Shown: positions 1 through 11,421, numbered from the stretch's first letter. The stretch is 64,000 nt of DNA from Brassica napus (GCF_020379485.1 NW_026014659.1:152501-216500), one strand, 5' to 3'. Numbers and translations are program-made. The notes: generated from the letters alone by a model not told the origin.

Positions 1-2680
1 CACGGACGTCATGTGTGTGCTGGCGGACACCCACAGACGTCCTGTGTGTACTGAACAGACAGACCCAAACAGTCCATGGGAAGGGCCAGCGTGCTGAGTC
101 CAAGGACCAACGTGCTGACATGTGTACTGATGGACAGCCACGGACTTCCTGTGTGTGGTGACGGATACACATGGACACACACAGACAGCCACGGACGTCC
201 TGTGTGTGCTGACGGACACACAGGGACGTCCTGTGTGTGCTGACGGACACACAGGACGTCCTGTGTGTGCACGGACACCCACAGACATCCTGTGTGTGTT
301 GAAGGACACACTCTGACAGCCACATACGTCTTGTGTGTGCTGACGGACAGCCACATACAGCCACAGACGTCCTGTGTGTGCTGGCGGACACCCACGGACG
401 TCCTGTGTGTACTGAACAGACAGCTCACGTGGGCCAAAATCACCCCAACAGTTCATGGGAAGGGCCAGCGTGCTGAGTCCAAGGACCAACGTGCTGATAT
501 GTGTACTGATTGAAAGCCTAGGACGTCCTGTGTGTGCTGACGGACACAAACGGACACACACGGACACTCACAGACAGCCACGGACGTCCTGTGTGTGCTG
601 GCGGACACCCATGAACGTCCTGTGTGTACTGAACAGACAGCCCACGTGGCCAAAATCACCTGAACAGTCCACAGGAAGGGTCAGCGTGCTGAGTCCAAGG
701 ACCAACGTGCTGATATGTGTACTGATGGATTGCCACTGACGTCCTGTGTGTGCTGACGGATACACACGGACACACACAGACAGCCACGAACGTCCTGTGT
801 GTGCTGACGGACACACAGGACGTCCTGTGTGTGCTGACGGACAAGCACAGATGTCCTGTGTGTATTGAACAGACAGCCCACGTGGGCCAAAATCACCCAA
901 AACAATCCACGGGAAGGGTCAAATGCTGAGTCCAAGGACCAACGTGCTGATATGTGTACTGATAGACAGCCACGGACGTCCTGTGTGTGCTGACGGACAC
1001 ACACGGACAAACATGGACAGCCCGGACGTCCTGTGTGTGCTGACGGAACACACGGTGTCCTATGTGTGGTGATGGACACTCACAGACGTCCTGTGTCTAC
1101 TGAACAGACAGCCCATGTGGCCCAAATCACCCCGAACAGTCCACGGACAGTCTAAGGTTGTCCAAAATCAGCCACGGGAAGGACCAACGTACTGATATGT
1201 GAACTGATGGGACAGCCACAGTGTGGGGCGGGGGGGGAACCATTCTGTGTGTGCTGACGGACACACACGGACGCCTGTGTGTGCTGACGGACACACACGA
1301 CGCCTGGTGTGCTGACAGACACACACGACACACGAAGACAGCCACGGCATCCTGTGTGTGCTGGCGGACACCCACGGCCGTCCTGTAGTACTGAACAGAC
1401 AGACCACGTTGGCCAAATCACCCAAACAGTCCACGGGAAGGGCCAGGCGTGTGAGTCCAAAGACAAACGTGCTGATATGTGTACTGATGGACAGCCACGG
1501 ACGTCCTGTGTGTGCTGACGGACACACATGGACACACAGACTGCCACGGACGTTCTGTGTGTGCTGACGGACACACAGGGACGTCCTGGTGTGCTGATGG
1601 ACACCCACGGACGTCCTGTGTGTGCTGACGGACACACACGGACACACATGGACAGCCATGGACGTCTGTGTGTGCTGACGGACAGCCACAGACGTCCTGT
1701 GTGTGCTGGCGGACACCCACGGACGTCCTGTGTGTACTGAACAGACATACCCAAACAGTCCACGGAAAGGGCCAGCTTGCTGAGTCCAAGGACCAACGTG
1801 CTGATATGTGTACTGATGGACAGCCACAGACGTCCTGTGTGTGCTGACAGACACACACGGACCACATACAGCCACAGACGTCCTGTGTGTGCTGACGGAC
1901 ACACAGGGACGTCTTTGTGTGCTGATGGACACCCACGGACGTTCTGTGTGTGCTGACGGACACACACAGACACACACGGACACACAGGACGTCCTGTGGT
2001 GTGCTGACAGACAGCACACAGAGAATTCCTGTGTGTGCTGGCAGACACCCACGGACGTCTTGTGGTACTGAACAGACAGACCAAACAGTCCATGGGAAGG
2101 GCCAGCGTGCTGAGTCTAAGGACCAACGTGCTGATATGTGTACAGATGGACAGCCACGGACTTCCTGTGTGTGCTGACGGACACCACATGGACACACACA
2201 GACAGCCACTGACATCCTGTGTGTGCTGACGGACACAAATGGACGTCTTGTGTGTGCTGACAGGCACACCCACAGACGTCCTGTGTGTGCTGAGGGCACA
2301 CACTGACAGCCCACAAACAGCCACGGACGTCTGTGTGTGCTTGTGACAGCGGACAGCCACAAGACGTCTTTGTGTGCTGACGGACAGCCACAGACAGCCC
2401 ACGAAGTCTAGTGTGTGCTGGCGGACACACACACGACGTCCTGTGTGTACTGACACACACAGCCACCTGGGCCAAAATTCACCAAACAGTTCATGGGAAG
2501 GGCCGCGTGCTGAGTCCAAGGACCAACTGTGCTGATATGTGTACTGATGGACAGCCACGAACGTTCTGTGTGTGACTGATGACCACAGACGGAGACACAC
2601 GGACACACCACCCCCCCACAACAGAACAGCCACAGACGTCCTGTGTGTGTGATGTTCTGACGGACACACACAGACAGCCA
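1..2680 (+). repeat. Satellite array, block 1 (indel-rich)
   Basis: Tandem satellite made of ~31-bp monomers with the core GGACGTCC followed by a TGTGTGTGCTGACGGACAC-like arm. Anchor segments containing CACGTGGGCCAAAATCACC-like sequence lie near 428, 641, 878, 1110, 1402 and 2462. From about 1100 to 2650 many copies differ by single-base gains or losses and two runs of C or G, unlike the cleaner later blocks. Block 1 is cut at ~2680 by element A. Open frames on the minus strand (one of 517 codons) arise because the repeat contains no stop on that strand; they are not genes. Confidence 0.93.
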
Positions 2681-3247
2681 GGATGATGATGGGTCGCCCT
2701 ATCATGGGGGAATGCCCTGTAGTTCCCCAAACCCATCCTGAAATTCCCGAACCAACGGTATAACCCTCTGGTCAGTCACAGGCCCCTACAACCTCATCAG
2801 TGTAAATGGTAGCCAAAAAGGCCTCACAAACCATTTCCAAGCATCCGTTCTACTTGGACTGCTGAAACCACCAAACTAAAAGAGGTTGGCTTGATTCCTT
2901 GGTACTTAATCGGGTCCAAACTCGTTCTCAAGTTGCACCCTTCCCCGGTGACAATCTAGAGTTGCCCGATACTTTCCCAACCAGTCCATGCCAGATCACT
3001 TCATGATGCTTGAGGGGGACAACAATCAGATCTATAGGCATCGGCCTATCCAAGATCACCACAGGGATGTCCTTAACCAGACCGAGTGAGTTCATAACTT
3101 GCCGTCCGGCCGCACTCACTCGTTCAGGACCATCCCATGTTCCATACTGGAACAAACCTTTTCCTATCATACTTGGACTCACAAAACTATGTGTAGCTCC
3201 AGTATCAAATAATGTGTGTGTTTCCACACCACCAATACTTAAGGTCC
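2681..3247 (-). pseudogene. Element A protease and start of RT region (pol fragment)
   Basis: Aspartic protease with the catalytic motif FDTGATHSFVS near 3200, preceded by GGVETH and followed by a NSLGLVKDIPV stretch and a damaged form of the ILGMDWL motif. A frameshift near 2990 breaks that motif. The downstream linker, up to the sequence for a LQGIPP-like peptide, can be followed to ~2690. The reading frame begins exactly where the candidate intron ends (3247). Element E carries a nearly identical protease. The protease would cleave Gag-Pol inside the virus-like particle; this copy is dead. Confidence 0.85.
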
Positions 3248-3343
3248 CTACACAAGACCCATCAAAGTATATCTATCCATCCTAGGTTCCATACCATGCA
3301 ATTCTACTACTGGAATTGTAAAAGTAGTAGTCTAGAATGTTAC
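3248..3343 (-). other. Candidate GT-AG intron at the gag/protease junction of element A
   Basis: On the minus strand the segment begins GTAACATT after ATCACTG and ends TTGTGTAG before GGACC. It is 96 nt long and holds two in-frame TAG codons. Its removal joins a split Gly codon and runs straight from the last Gag residues into T-L-S-I-G-G of the protease domain. Element G has the same arrangement (93 nt) with different internal sequence, and the fragment at 27693-28069 keeps the acceptor. Splicing is inferred, not shown. Confidence 0.6.
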
Positions 3344-4820
3344 CAGTGATCGCTTGGAAAGGCTGAGTCCCATCCACATCCTTGGATAGCTCATACACAC
3401 GAGGTGTTGAGGTCTGGGCTCGTCCCTGGACTGGCCTGCTAGCCTCTCCACGTCCCTTACTTTGGTTGCCTTGCAACTTAGGGCAATCCCTGCGGTAGTG
3501 GCCCTTCTGGCCGCAGTGGTGACAGGTCCTGGACTCACCCAACGGGCTTGGACAATCCTTGGCTGAGTGATCCATCTTACCACATCCAGTACAGGCACCC
3601 ATGGCCTTCCAGCACTCTCCACCTGTGGTATCGACCACACTTAGGACACTATGACCTACCACTTGAGGTTTTACCCCTCGGTCGAGTCCCTCTTCCTCTT
3701 CTTGTCACCACTCTCCGACCCGAGGATACCACCACACTCTTCAGCTTCTGCTTACCCTCCTCGGTGAGGTTGGTCTCCAGCAAGGCCATCCTCTCAACCA
3801 ACTCAGAAAACCGTGTGGAACTTACAACAGAACAGTACGTTCGAAGTTCCACCCTTAGGCCTCGGATGAACCTTCGGACTTGAACCTTCTCATCCTCCAG
3901 TTCTCTTCCCACATACCTCCTGAGTCGGTTGAACTCTTCTTCATACTCACGAACAGTCCTCCGTCCCTGAGTCAAGTCCAGGAACTTGGACTCCAAACGA
4001 TCCCACGCCTCAGCAGGAAAGTACTTATGGTTGAACTCAACCTCAAAGTCAGCAAAGTGCTCAATGGTACCATTGGTACGCTTGTCCAAAGCTAACCACC
4101 AATTATGTGCATCTCCCTCCAGGAAGTGTACTGCTATGTCCTTCTGGTAATCCTCAGGACATCGTGTGGACTTGAAGTTTCAAACCAACCTGGTTCTCCA
4201 CTCGTCCGCCTCCATAGGATCAACACTTCCAGCAAAGTGTTTGGTTCCCAACTTGGAGATATGCTCCAGAACCTTCAGGTAGTCCATACCATGCACTGGC
4301 CTGACCGGTGGGTCTATCTCAATCACCTCAGCCACACGGCCAGCACACAAATCAGCCACTCCAGCAGCACACCCGAACCGGGGGATTAGCCTGTCCCACG
4401 GACGAGTTCACCAATGGTGTGAACGCCTGTGTCAAGGAGGCTATCTGAGCTCCCATGATCTGCATAGCCTCCACCAAGCCCCTTATGGTCGGCTCAATGA
4501 CCTCCTCGGCACCAGTGACCCGAACATTGTTTGCATCAACATTCTGGCCACTCCCAGCACCAACGTTGGACGACCCAGTATCGTCTCCATGGACTTGCTC
4601 TTGCTGCTCGTCCACATTAGTTTCATTAACCTCAGTAGGAAGAGTTGGACCCACTGGAAGTCCGGTTGCATTGTCCACCTGCTCCACCAGAGCGGGTAGC
4701 ACTGTGGTTGGAATGGTTCCAGCTGGTAACACTCCGGTCTGTTCAGCACCATCCTGCCCCACTGCTCCAGACGCTCCAGTTGCCTCCTTTCCTTTCCGAG
4801 ATTTATACCTTCTTGTACCC
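3344..4820 (-). pseudogene. gag: Element A gag, broken by frameshifts
   Basis: Gag core and nucleocapsid of a Tekay/Del-like element. A hydrophilic N-terminal part (about 4820-4385) ends in LTQAFTPLVNSSVGQA, shared with element G. The capsid core (about 4350-3720) includes GDAHNWWLALDKRTNG, FNHKYFPAEAWDRLE and QGRRTVREYEEEFNRLRR. The nucleocapsid near 3620-3460 has CWKAMGACTGCGKMDHSAKDC and a CCHC knuckle CHHCGQKGHYRRDC. The frame changes near 4380, between 4350 and 4090, and near 3660, so no intact protein can be made. The start codon is probably the ATG at 4930-4932, separated from the body by a candidate leader intron. Confidence 0.85.
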
Positions 4821-4929
4821 GTAGGAGTTACAAACACAAACAAAAGGTTAGTCCACAACTGAACACACAAACCTCAATCACTCCTAAGTTAATCAGTACA
4901 AAAGATTACTTAGAACCCAACTATCTCAC
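4821..4929 (-). other. Candidate 5' leader intron of element A (acceptor lost)
   Basis: An ATG on the minus strand (4930-4932) is followed immediately by the donor-like GTGAGATAG. Read unspliced it would terminate after three codons. The equivalent place in element G has ACG followed by GTGAGG and an intact pyrimidine-rich acceptor ending CCTTAG. In A the matching acceptor reads CCTAC, so it is mutated. The two damaged copies together suggest an ancestral start-codon/intron/gag structure. Confidence 0.4.
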
Positions 4930-4993
4930 CATGAGTCCAAACGGCCAAGTGTGTGGTGAGCTAGGATAACCCAACAAATCCTAGAATCAAGAA

Positions 4994-5006
4994 TGCTCTG
5001 ATACCA
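4994..5006 (-). other. Primer-binding site of element A (tRNA-iMet type)
   Basis: TGGTATCAGAGCA on the minus strand, three bases inside the LTR end (TTACA/AGT). This is the usual plant initiator tRNA-Met primer-binding sequence and fixes the element's orientation. Confidence 0.9.
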
Positions 5007-5009
5007 ACT

Positions 5010-6703
5010 TGTAAGACCCGATCCTGGATTCCCCAATCCAACCAGACCGCGGACTCACCAAACAATGCAACCAGTTTCATTTACATATTCAAGTTCAAGT
5101 GTTAAATATTTCTAAGACTTTTTCAGAGTTTTGAGGTTCCAACATCCACACTTAAACAATCCAACATCGACTAGGGCAAATAGATATTTCATAGATAATA
5201 ACCAAGGTTCATACATCATTCATCATCCTAATAAATAGATCACACACTAGAATCGCATAAGTTCACAAGTTGCACAATAGGCTACAATAATTACACAATT
5301 TTCAGAATCAACCCAATCACCACACATCTTCCCATGGCCGCGGTCCTCATGGTGCTTTTCCCTTACCACGGTCCATTTCTGGTCCTGGATCCAACACAAA
5401 CAAACACACAATCACAAGGTTAGATTACAAAACAAGAATCAGTTCACATTGCATGGTCGGATCCAATCTAGTCAAGAACAATCATCAAAAATGTCAAATC
5501 TGACCCCTTTAAAAAGAGATCCAAATACCAAATAAAATTCATGATAAATCATGACAATTCAGAAGAAAAATATTCCCATAATCAGATTCAAAAGAACCGG
5601 CTCAGATCATAGTGATCTCGGCCATGAACAGCCCACACAAGAACAAGGGGCTTTCATGGGGATTTGATCAGGCCAAGGCCTTAAGATCGATAGATCCTTC
5701 CCTGTAATATCATAAAACAATCGATAGTACAATATATATGAAGAAAACAGAGTAGAAGAAGTCAGAGTAAGGAGTGGCCAATCGATCCAAACCGGCCAGA
5801 CTCACACGGCCATCATCCACGGCCTTGTCCGGTTACTCTTGGCCACACCTCTCACCTTAGGAGTTTGGTCTCCAGGGGCGACTTCCTTCTCTTTCTCCTT
5901 TGCCTTCTCCTTGTCTTTCTGCCTCAAATCCATCCTCTTGATCACACGCCCAAACACACCAGGAACACTCAAGAACAATCTCTTGGATCAAATCGGCCAA
6001 TCCAAGGTTTGTGTCTCTCTTTCTCTCTTGAATTTTCTCTGTGTTTCTCTCTGTGTGAAAGTGAGTAAAAATCGACCAGAATGGCAGAAATGAGAGAGAG
6101 AGGATGACTTAAGCTGTCCCCAACCGCCTGGGCGAACAGTTACCCAAAATCACATCCCTTCTTCCCAAAACCGTCCCACAACCGCCCATTGGCGGTTTTT
6201 TCCCCTTTTCTTCCTTTGACAAATCGATCACTGAGCCTCAGCTCACACTCTGGAAGCTTGCCCACTCCCTGTCCCAAGCCTAAGACCAATTTGGTCGAAC
6301 CGTCCTGCACCCGGACCATCGGCTCGCCCAGTAACCGTCCCGGACTCGTCCACACTGATCCGAACCAGAACGCACCGTTCACCGGATTGAGCTGACCTCC
6401 AGCTGTTCCCAGCTGAGTGAGCTAGTCCACCAGCTCCTGTGAGCTGAACAGATCATGGTGAACTGAATACCAGCTGAACCGAGCTGATTGAACTCAAACC
6501 AACACTCGTCCAGCTGCCTAAACACTCACTCAACTCCTTTACCCTTGTTTCCATCGTATCCTGGTTAAGTCTCAGCTGACTGATGCCCTTAACCTTCATT
6601 CAGGACCATGATACGCTTGTCTCAAGGTCTAATGACCTGACTGGTGCGTCTCCCTGCACCATGGCCCATCCGGGCGATCCTATCTAGGATCGGGGACATG
6701 ACA
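5010..6703 (-). repeat. 5' LTR of element A (1694 bp)
   Basis: The LTR starts TGTCATGTCCCCGATCC (at 6703) and ends GTCTTACA (at 5010), beside the PBS. The first few hundred bases resemble the LTR starts of elements H, E and the solo LTR, but the opposite end is unlike theirs, so A represents a related, distinct LTR type. No gene is seen in it; short open frames are chance. Confidence 0.85.
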
Positions 6704-6835
6704 GCACCAGTCCTATTTGTTAAGAAAAAGGATGGTAGCTTTAGGTTGTGCATTGATGATAGGGGTTTGAACAGGGTGACTGGGAAGAACAAGTACCCTT
6801 ACCCATGATTGATGAATTGCTGGAATCATAAACCT
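6704..6835 (+). pseudogene. RT fragment of element H
   Basis: Encodes [18 protein letters not shown] and a GLNRVT...KNKYPLP stretch, the fingers region of Ty3/gypsy reverse transcriptase; element G has the same region intact. The copy starts at the GCA codon directly after element A's LTR and ends at a D-E-L-L-like peptide, where it jumps into 3' non-coding sequence. No catalytic aspartates remain. Confidence 0.85.
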
Positions 6836-7361
6836 TATTGTCCAGGAAGGACTTAAGGGAACAGAACAATCTGTTAGGACTCATGGTAGAGTGACCAGCC
6901 TAAAGATTGGAACATGTTCGCTAGGACTTGGCTGGTGCATCGAGTGGCTTGGAGATTGGTTGAATCTACTAAGACTTGAGTACTCAGTATGTTCCTAGGT
7001 ACTGAATTTGATCTGGTCATGGAACTAGAGCGTTCTACATGGACTTGGTGTCTACTACGAACGCAACCTGGAGAGTTGGGTCAGTGACACAAGTCATGTC
7101 TTTGTATGGGTGCTTGATGGACCACTTGATAAGATTTTGGGTTAAATATCTATCAAGTGGGGGAGACTTGTTGTGTATATGATGACCAAGAGGTGGTCAG
7201 TGAGAAGGAACAAGGTGGGAGATGCAACGAATTGATTAGAAAGAACCAATCGAGCATGCTCCATGTTCCGGGTACAAAGGAGTTCGGATGGAACCTTTGT
7301 CATGAGACAAGAGGTTAACACCACTGGATTCGAGGACGAATCCTTCGTAAGTGGGGAGACT
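6836..7361 (+). other. 3' internal non-coding region and polypurine tract of element H
   Basis: No conserved coding domain. It aligns with 32098-32633 (E) and more loosely with 22560-23189 (C). It contains AAGTGGGGGAGACTTG at 7155-7170 and a second polypurine tract (AAGTGGGGAGACT) directly before the LTR at 7362. The duplicated tract is present in all three elements. Confidence 0.75.
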
Positions 7362-10314
7362 TGTCATGTCCCCGATCCTGGATAGGATCGTCCGGACGGA
7401 CTGCGGTGCGAGGAAACACACCATTCAGGTCATATGACCTAAAGACAAGTATATCATGGCCTGAAGGTAAGGTTAAGGGCATCAGGGAGCTAAGCCATAG
7501 CTAATCCAAGAAGGAGACAAGCTCAAAGGAGCTGGACAAGCGAGCTGGTAGCTGGACAAGATCCAGGTGAAGCTCGATGAAGTGAGTGATCAGAATGGAT
7601 CATGGGAAAACTAAGTCTAGGTCTGGAAATTGACCAAGGGACTTAGAAGGATTGAAGAAGATAAAGGAAGCAAGCTGGACACAGTGTATAACAGCTGGGC
7701 GATGCAGTAAGCAAGCTCGCCCAGCTAGGTGAAGTGTAGTGCAGCTCGGTGTAGCTCACTGAAGTGTAGGTCAGCTCCCTGAGCTGGATGGTCTAGCTCA
7801 CTCAGCTGTATCAGCTGGGGATCAGCTCAACTCAGCTGGACTGAGTGTTCGAGTCTTGGGCAGTTGGTTCGGGTCGGGACAGTGACCAGGCCATGTGGAT
7901 GACCCATGTGTACCAATGGGCTGGAGGGCTCTTGTGGTTGGGTCATGGGCGTGGGCAATCAGTCTGGGCCTTGTTTGGACTTTTCCAGGAGTGGTTTGGC
8001 AGTTCCAGGGCGTGTGGTAACTGCCATAGGCGAAAGGGTGCAATCTGTACCATTGATTAAATCAATGGCCAGAAATGATACCGAAGGGATGCAATGGTTA
8101 AGAAGTAACCACCCCTTCTCCTATATAAGGAAGGCAAGTCCGTGCCTTTGCAGGCACGCCAGGGCTTCCTTCTACACCCTGAAACACAAAGAATCCAGAG
8201 AAAAAATACAGAGAGTTGGTTGGATTCCCAATCCAAGACCCATGGTGGTGTGAAGGCCATAAAGAGACAGTTTTGGGGCAGATCAAGGGGGAAGTTGAGA
8301 ACGACCCTCTGAACGGTTTTGATCATTGTTAACAACACCCAAAGCCTTATCTGGAGCCTGTGAACACACGCAAATGGTGAGGAAAGGAGGGAGTTGGCCG
8401 GAATCCATTCCCAAGGGCCAATGCAGCCTTAAAGGGAGATTGGTGTGGAAATCAGTTTCATGGGAAACAAAGAGGGAAGTGATGCACGACCTTTGGATGG
8501 TGATTGATCATGGATGATCATGTCTAAGGCTTCCTCTGTGTCTTGGGAACACACGCAATTGGTTGGGAGAGAAGGGGGAAGGCTTGACTCCACTCTCAAA
8601 GGCATGAACAGCCTTGAAGATGGATGCAGTATAGAAACTGGTTTCATGGAAGTTCCATGGAAGGAGGGATGGGCACGAACCATGGTTAGATCTTATCAAT
8701 ACTGGGAGTATGTGATAAGGGTTTGATGAAGGCTTGCTAGGAGGAGCATGGACGCCCCTGATGAGGTAACAGGTGGGGACTGCAGACCATTTGACATAGT
8801 CTGGTACACTATGGGCAGATCTGGTCCTGCAGTTACACCTTACTCTGTTTTATGATTATTAATCATATTATTCCTTCTTCTTATGATTGAGATTGATGAT
8901 TAGACATAGTAGCACTGAACCATGGCTTGGCCGGTTCAGAAGAACCCTCCATGGCCTTGGTTTGGCAGCTAAGTCTGGATCTCCTACTTCCTGATGGATT
9001 TATGGCGATCTGACTTTGGAATCCTCTTAGTGGTGAATTATCATGAATTATCATGGTATTTGGGGATTTTTATCTGATTGATTTAGAGATGGTCCCTTGG
9101 GCCGGTTCGGCTGATCTTGGCCGAGATCTATGGGATGGAGGCCGGTTCTGGGAAATCTGATTGGACCATTCTCTTAGTTATGATTTATCATGAACTGTCA
9201 TGAATTTTAATTGATTTTTGGAGCAGGTTTGCTTGGGGTCAAAATTGCACCTGAGGGCATATTGGGGTCAGATCCTTGTGTTAGGATATCTGATCATATG
9301 TTTGTGTGCTGGAACATATTGTCACTTATGATATTGATCATAAGGAATTGCTGGTTATCAACCTTGGTGTTGGTAAGGCAGGCCGTGTGTGATCTGATCA
9401 TGGGCAAGGATGGACGACCTGATCCTTGGATGATGGATCAAGGTGTCTGATCTGATTGGTCGAAGGATGCACCGGTGGTAAGAGCAACACTAATCAGGTT
9501 CAGTGGGACATGGTTCCATGACTGATTAGGAATTATGAAGACTCATCAGTTCTGAGTCATGTGGGGTGGTTGGTTGATTGACTCAGGATCTGATGGGTAT
9601 TGTTAGTCCATGAGCTGGACTTGGTATCATAAGTTGATAAGGCAAAAGGATGTGGGACAGTGCATGAGCCGGTAAGGGCCAGATGCATGTCCTTAGCTGT
9701 TTGAAGTCTTCTCAAGGGTTACTTATGTCTGTGGGGATGGTTGGCTGAATGACTAAGTACCTAAGGGAGTTGTTTTTTGTGTGTAAAGGAGCTGGACGCA
9801 GTATATGGCAGCTGGCCATAGCTCGGTCCTAGCTCAGTTCGAGTGTGACAGCTCAATCAGCTGGTTTATGAGTTCATTCAGCTAGAGTAGCTGGGCCGAT
9901 GAGCTAACAAGCTCCTTGGGTGTGGCAAAGGTATGATCTAGCAATGTTGCATAGATCTAGATAGAATGGTTAGGGGAATGGAACCTCAGATTTGTATGCC
10001 TTGATTTGGGTTCGGGATTGACCTTGGAGCTAGCTGGTAGTTGAGTATACTAACCATTAGCCGAGGTGATTCGACCAGACAAGTATTATATTGGTTATAG
10101 ACCAATGGTTAAGTAGATACTATTCCGCTGTGCATAAGTTGAAAGGATCTAGCTAGGGAATGACTAAGGTAGTCTTGAGCTAGGATCTGAGTTAGCCCTC
10201 GCCAATGGGCGATATTTTAAATAAAGGGCAAAATTTTTAGAGGTTTGGTCCGGGTATGGACTGAGCGACGTGAGGCATCGACCGCGGCCTAGTCGGCCGG
10301 GATCGGGTCTTACA
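7362..10314 (+). repeat. 3' LTR of element H (2953 bp)
   Basis: Starts TGTCATGTCCCCGATCC and ends GGGTCTTACA. Same family as both LTRs of E and the solo LTR. The region around 7530-7830 and 9790-9930 is dense in AGCT-type motifs (AGCTGG, GAGCTGG, CAGCTC). A TATATAA at 8122-8128 precedes an 18-bp hairpin at 8141-8158. No gene is recognised in it. Confidence 0.9.
8122..8158 (+). promoter_or_regulatory. TATA box and hairpin in LTR H
   Basis: TATATAA at 8122-8128 is followed 12 bases later by CGTGCC-TTTGCA-GGCACG, a perfect 6-bp stem with a 6-base loop, overlapping the expected transcription start. The same pair occurs in the other LTRs of this family. Confidence 0.55.
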
Positions 10315-10464
10315 ACGGACGTCATGTGTGTGCTGACGGACACAGACGGACACACGGACAGCCATGGACGTCCTGTGTGTGCTGGTGGACACCCACGGAC
10401 GTCCTGCATGTACTGACCAGACAGCCCACGTGGGCCAAAATCACCGAACAGTCCACGGGAAGGG
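10315..10464 (+). repeat. Satellite array, short block between H and B
   Basis: About 150 bp with monomers and one anchor (CCCACGTGGGCCAAAATCACC at about 10429). It ends in CACGGGAAGGG, the last five bases of which are the target-site duplication of element B. Confidence 0.92.
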
Positions 10465-11419
10465 TGATGTGCCCCAGTCCGAGGATCAGTCCATGTAATC
10501 AGATCAGAACGTCCGGAACAACGCAACTGAGGTTCAGTCCATCGATCAGGCCGAAAAGACTGCTCGAGCCGTGTATCGTCTTGACCCACACTCGTTCGAA
10601 TTGGAGCTTCAGGATAACCCACGACCAGATGGCCAAATCAACCGTACAGAAGTTCGCCTTTCCCGTCCTGTTCGTCATGCTAAGTCCATCGGTCAAGTCA
10701 GAAGTGAAGTTGATCGAGTGGAATCCAAATTTGACCACGGTCTCTCTCTCTTATGCCGTCTCGGCCGAACCGGCGATCGTTCTGATGAACTGATCCGACA
10801 CTTCGATCAGTTCATGAACTTTGATCAGCCAAATCTCTCTAAGGCAAGACTCTCTTGAGGTTGTCCAAAGACTTAGCCACCTTTTGGTCCGGAACAGTCC
10901 ATGAAAATCACCCGTCCGTACATGAAGACCGTACCGGCCGTGTACTGCTCCTTACCGCGGGACGTGCTATCAGTTACACCGAACCTGGACAAGATTAGCC
11001 GAAGAGTTCAAATCGACCAGTCAACATTATTTTCTGTGCTTTGACTAGATCTGGTCTTCTATCTATTTTCTATGTCTCTTTTTCATACATTTTTATTTAT
11101 TATCTTTGACTACAAGTTGTATAAGTAAGAGAACGCATCCTTGAAATAAGATAATCGATTTTCCTTATTCATTTTGAGATTTCTTTCTTTGTTCTTTGAT
11201 TAGAACATTCTTGTTCCCTTGGTGAGGCTATCTCCAAGTGAATCCCCTTTCTTTGAGCCGGACTTGTGTGTCAAATCAAGCGGCCATTGAGAGTTCTAGT
11301 AGTATCATTGGGTCTTCCGCATCCCTTTGTGTCACTAAACAATCCATCAGTTCTCTATCTCTTCAGATCGAGTTCATATCATCAGATCCGGTTGAGTGTT
11401 CGTTCCTTAGGGTTCTTCA
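10465..11419 (+). repeat. 5' LTR of element B (955 bp)
   Basis: TGATGTGCCCC...GTTCTTCA. It matches the 3' LTR with scattered differences and small indels, implying an insertion of moderate age. It carries a copy of the LTR-encoded pol tail (about 10540-10858), truncated here by a TGA. TATA-like TATAAGTA lies near 11120. Confidence 0.93.
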
Positions 11420-11421
11420 AG

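Larger units (their letters stand above)
2681..6703 (-). mobile_element. Element A: 5' half of a Tekay/Del-like Ty3/gypsy retrotransposon
   Basis: Read on the minus strand the order is 5' LTR (6703-5010), PBS, leader, gag, protease and the very start of the RT region, after which the element stops abruptly against satellite at about 2680. RT, RNase H, integrase and the 3' LTR are missing. Gag and protease match element G in layout and element E closely in protease sequence. The outer end of the LTR abuts a plus-strand RT scrap (element H) at 6704, suggesting that A inserted into H and that a later deletion removed the left part of both. Confidence 0.85.
6704..10314 (+). mobile_element. Element H: RT scrap, 3' untranslated region and 3' LTR of a Tekay-like element
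   Basis: Plus-strand remnant beginning mid-RT at the outer end of element A's LTR, then 3' internal non-coding sequence, a polypurine tract and a full LTR ending GTCTTACA at 10314 against satellite. Its 5' two-thirds are missing. The 3' internal part and LTR align with those of element E. If A and H are removed, the satellite reads on without a break (CAGACAGCC joined to ACGGACGTC). Confidence 0.85.

Noticed and set aside
1152..2705. 517-codon minus-strand open frame in satellite
   Set aside because: It is built only of satellite repeats, with no start context, no domain and the same peptides in all three frames; a consequence of the stop-free repeat strand.
8429..8726. Short open frames on both strands inside LTRs (for example 8429-8683, 22189-22398, 45264-45752)
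   Set aside because: They lie in LTRs of several families, lack recognisable domains and are broken in the other LTR copies.
10571..10858. Independent gene in the 5' LTR of element B
   Set aside because: It is the LTR copy of the pol tail encoded in the 3' LTR, without its own start.
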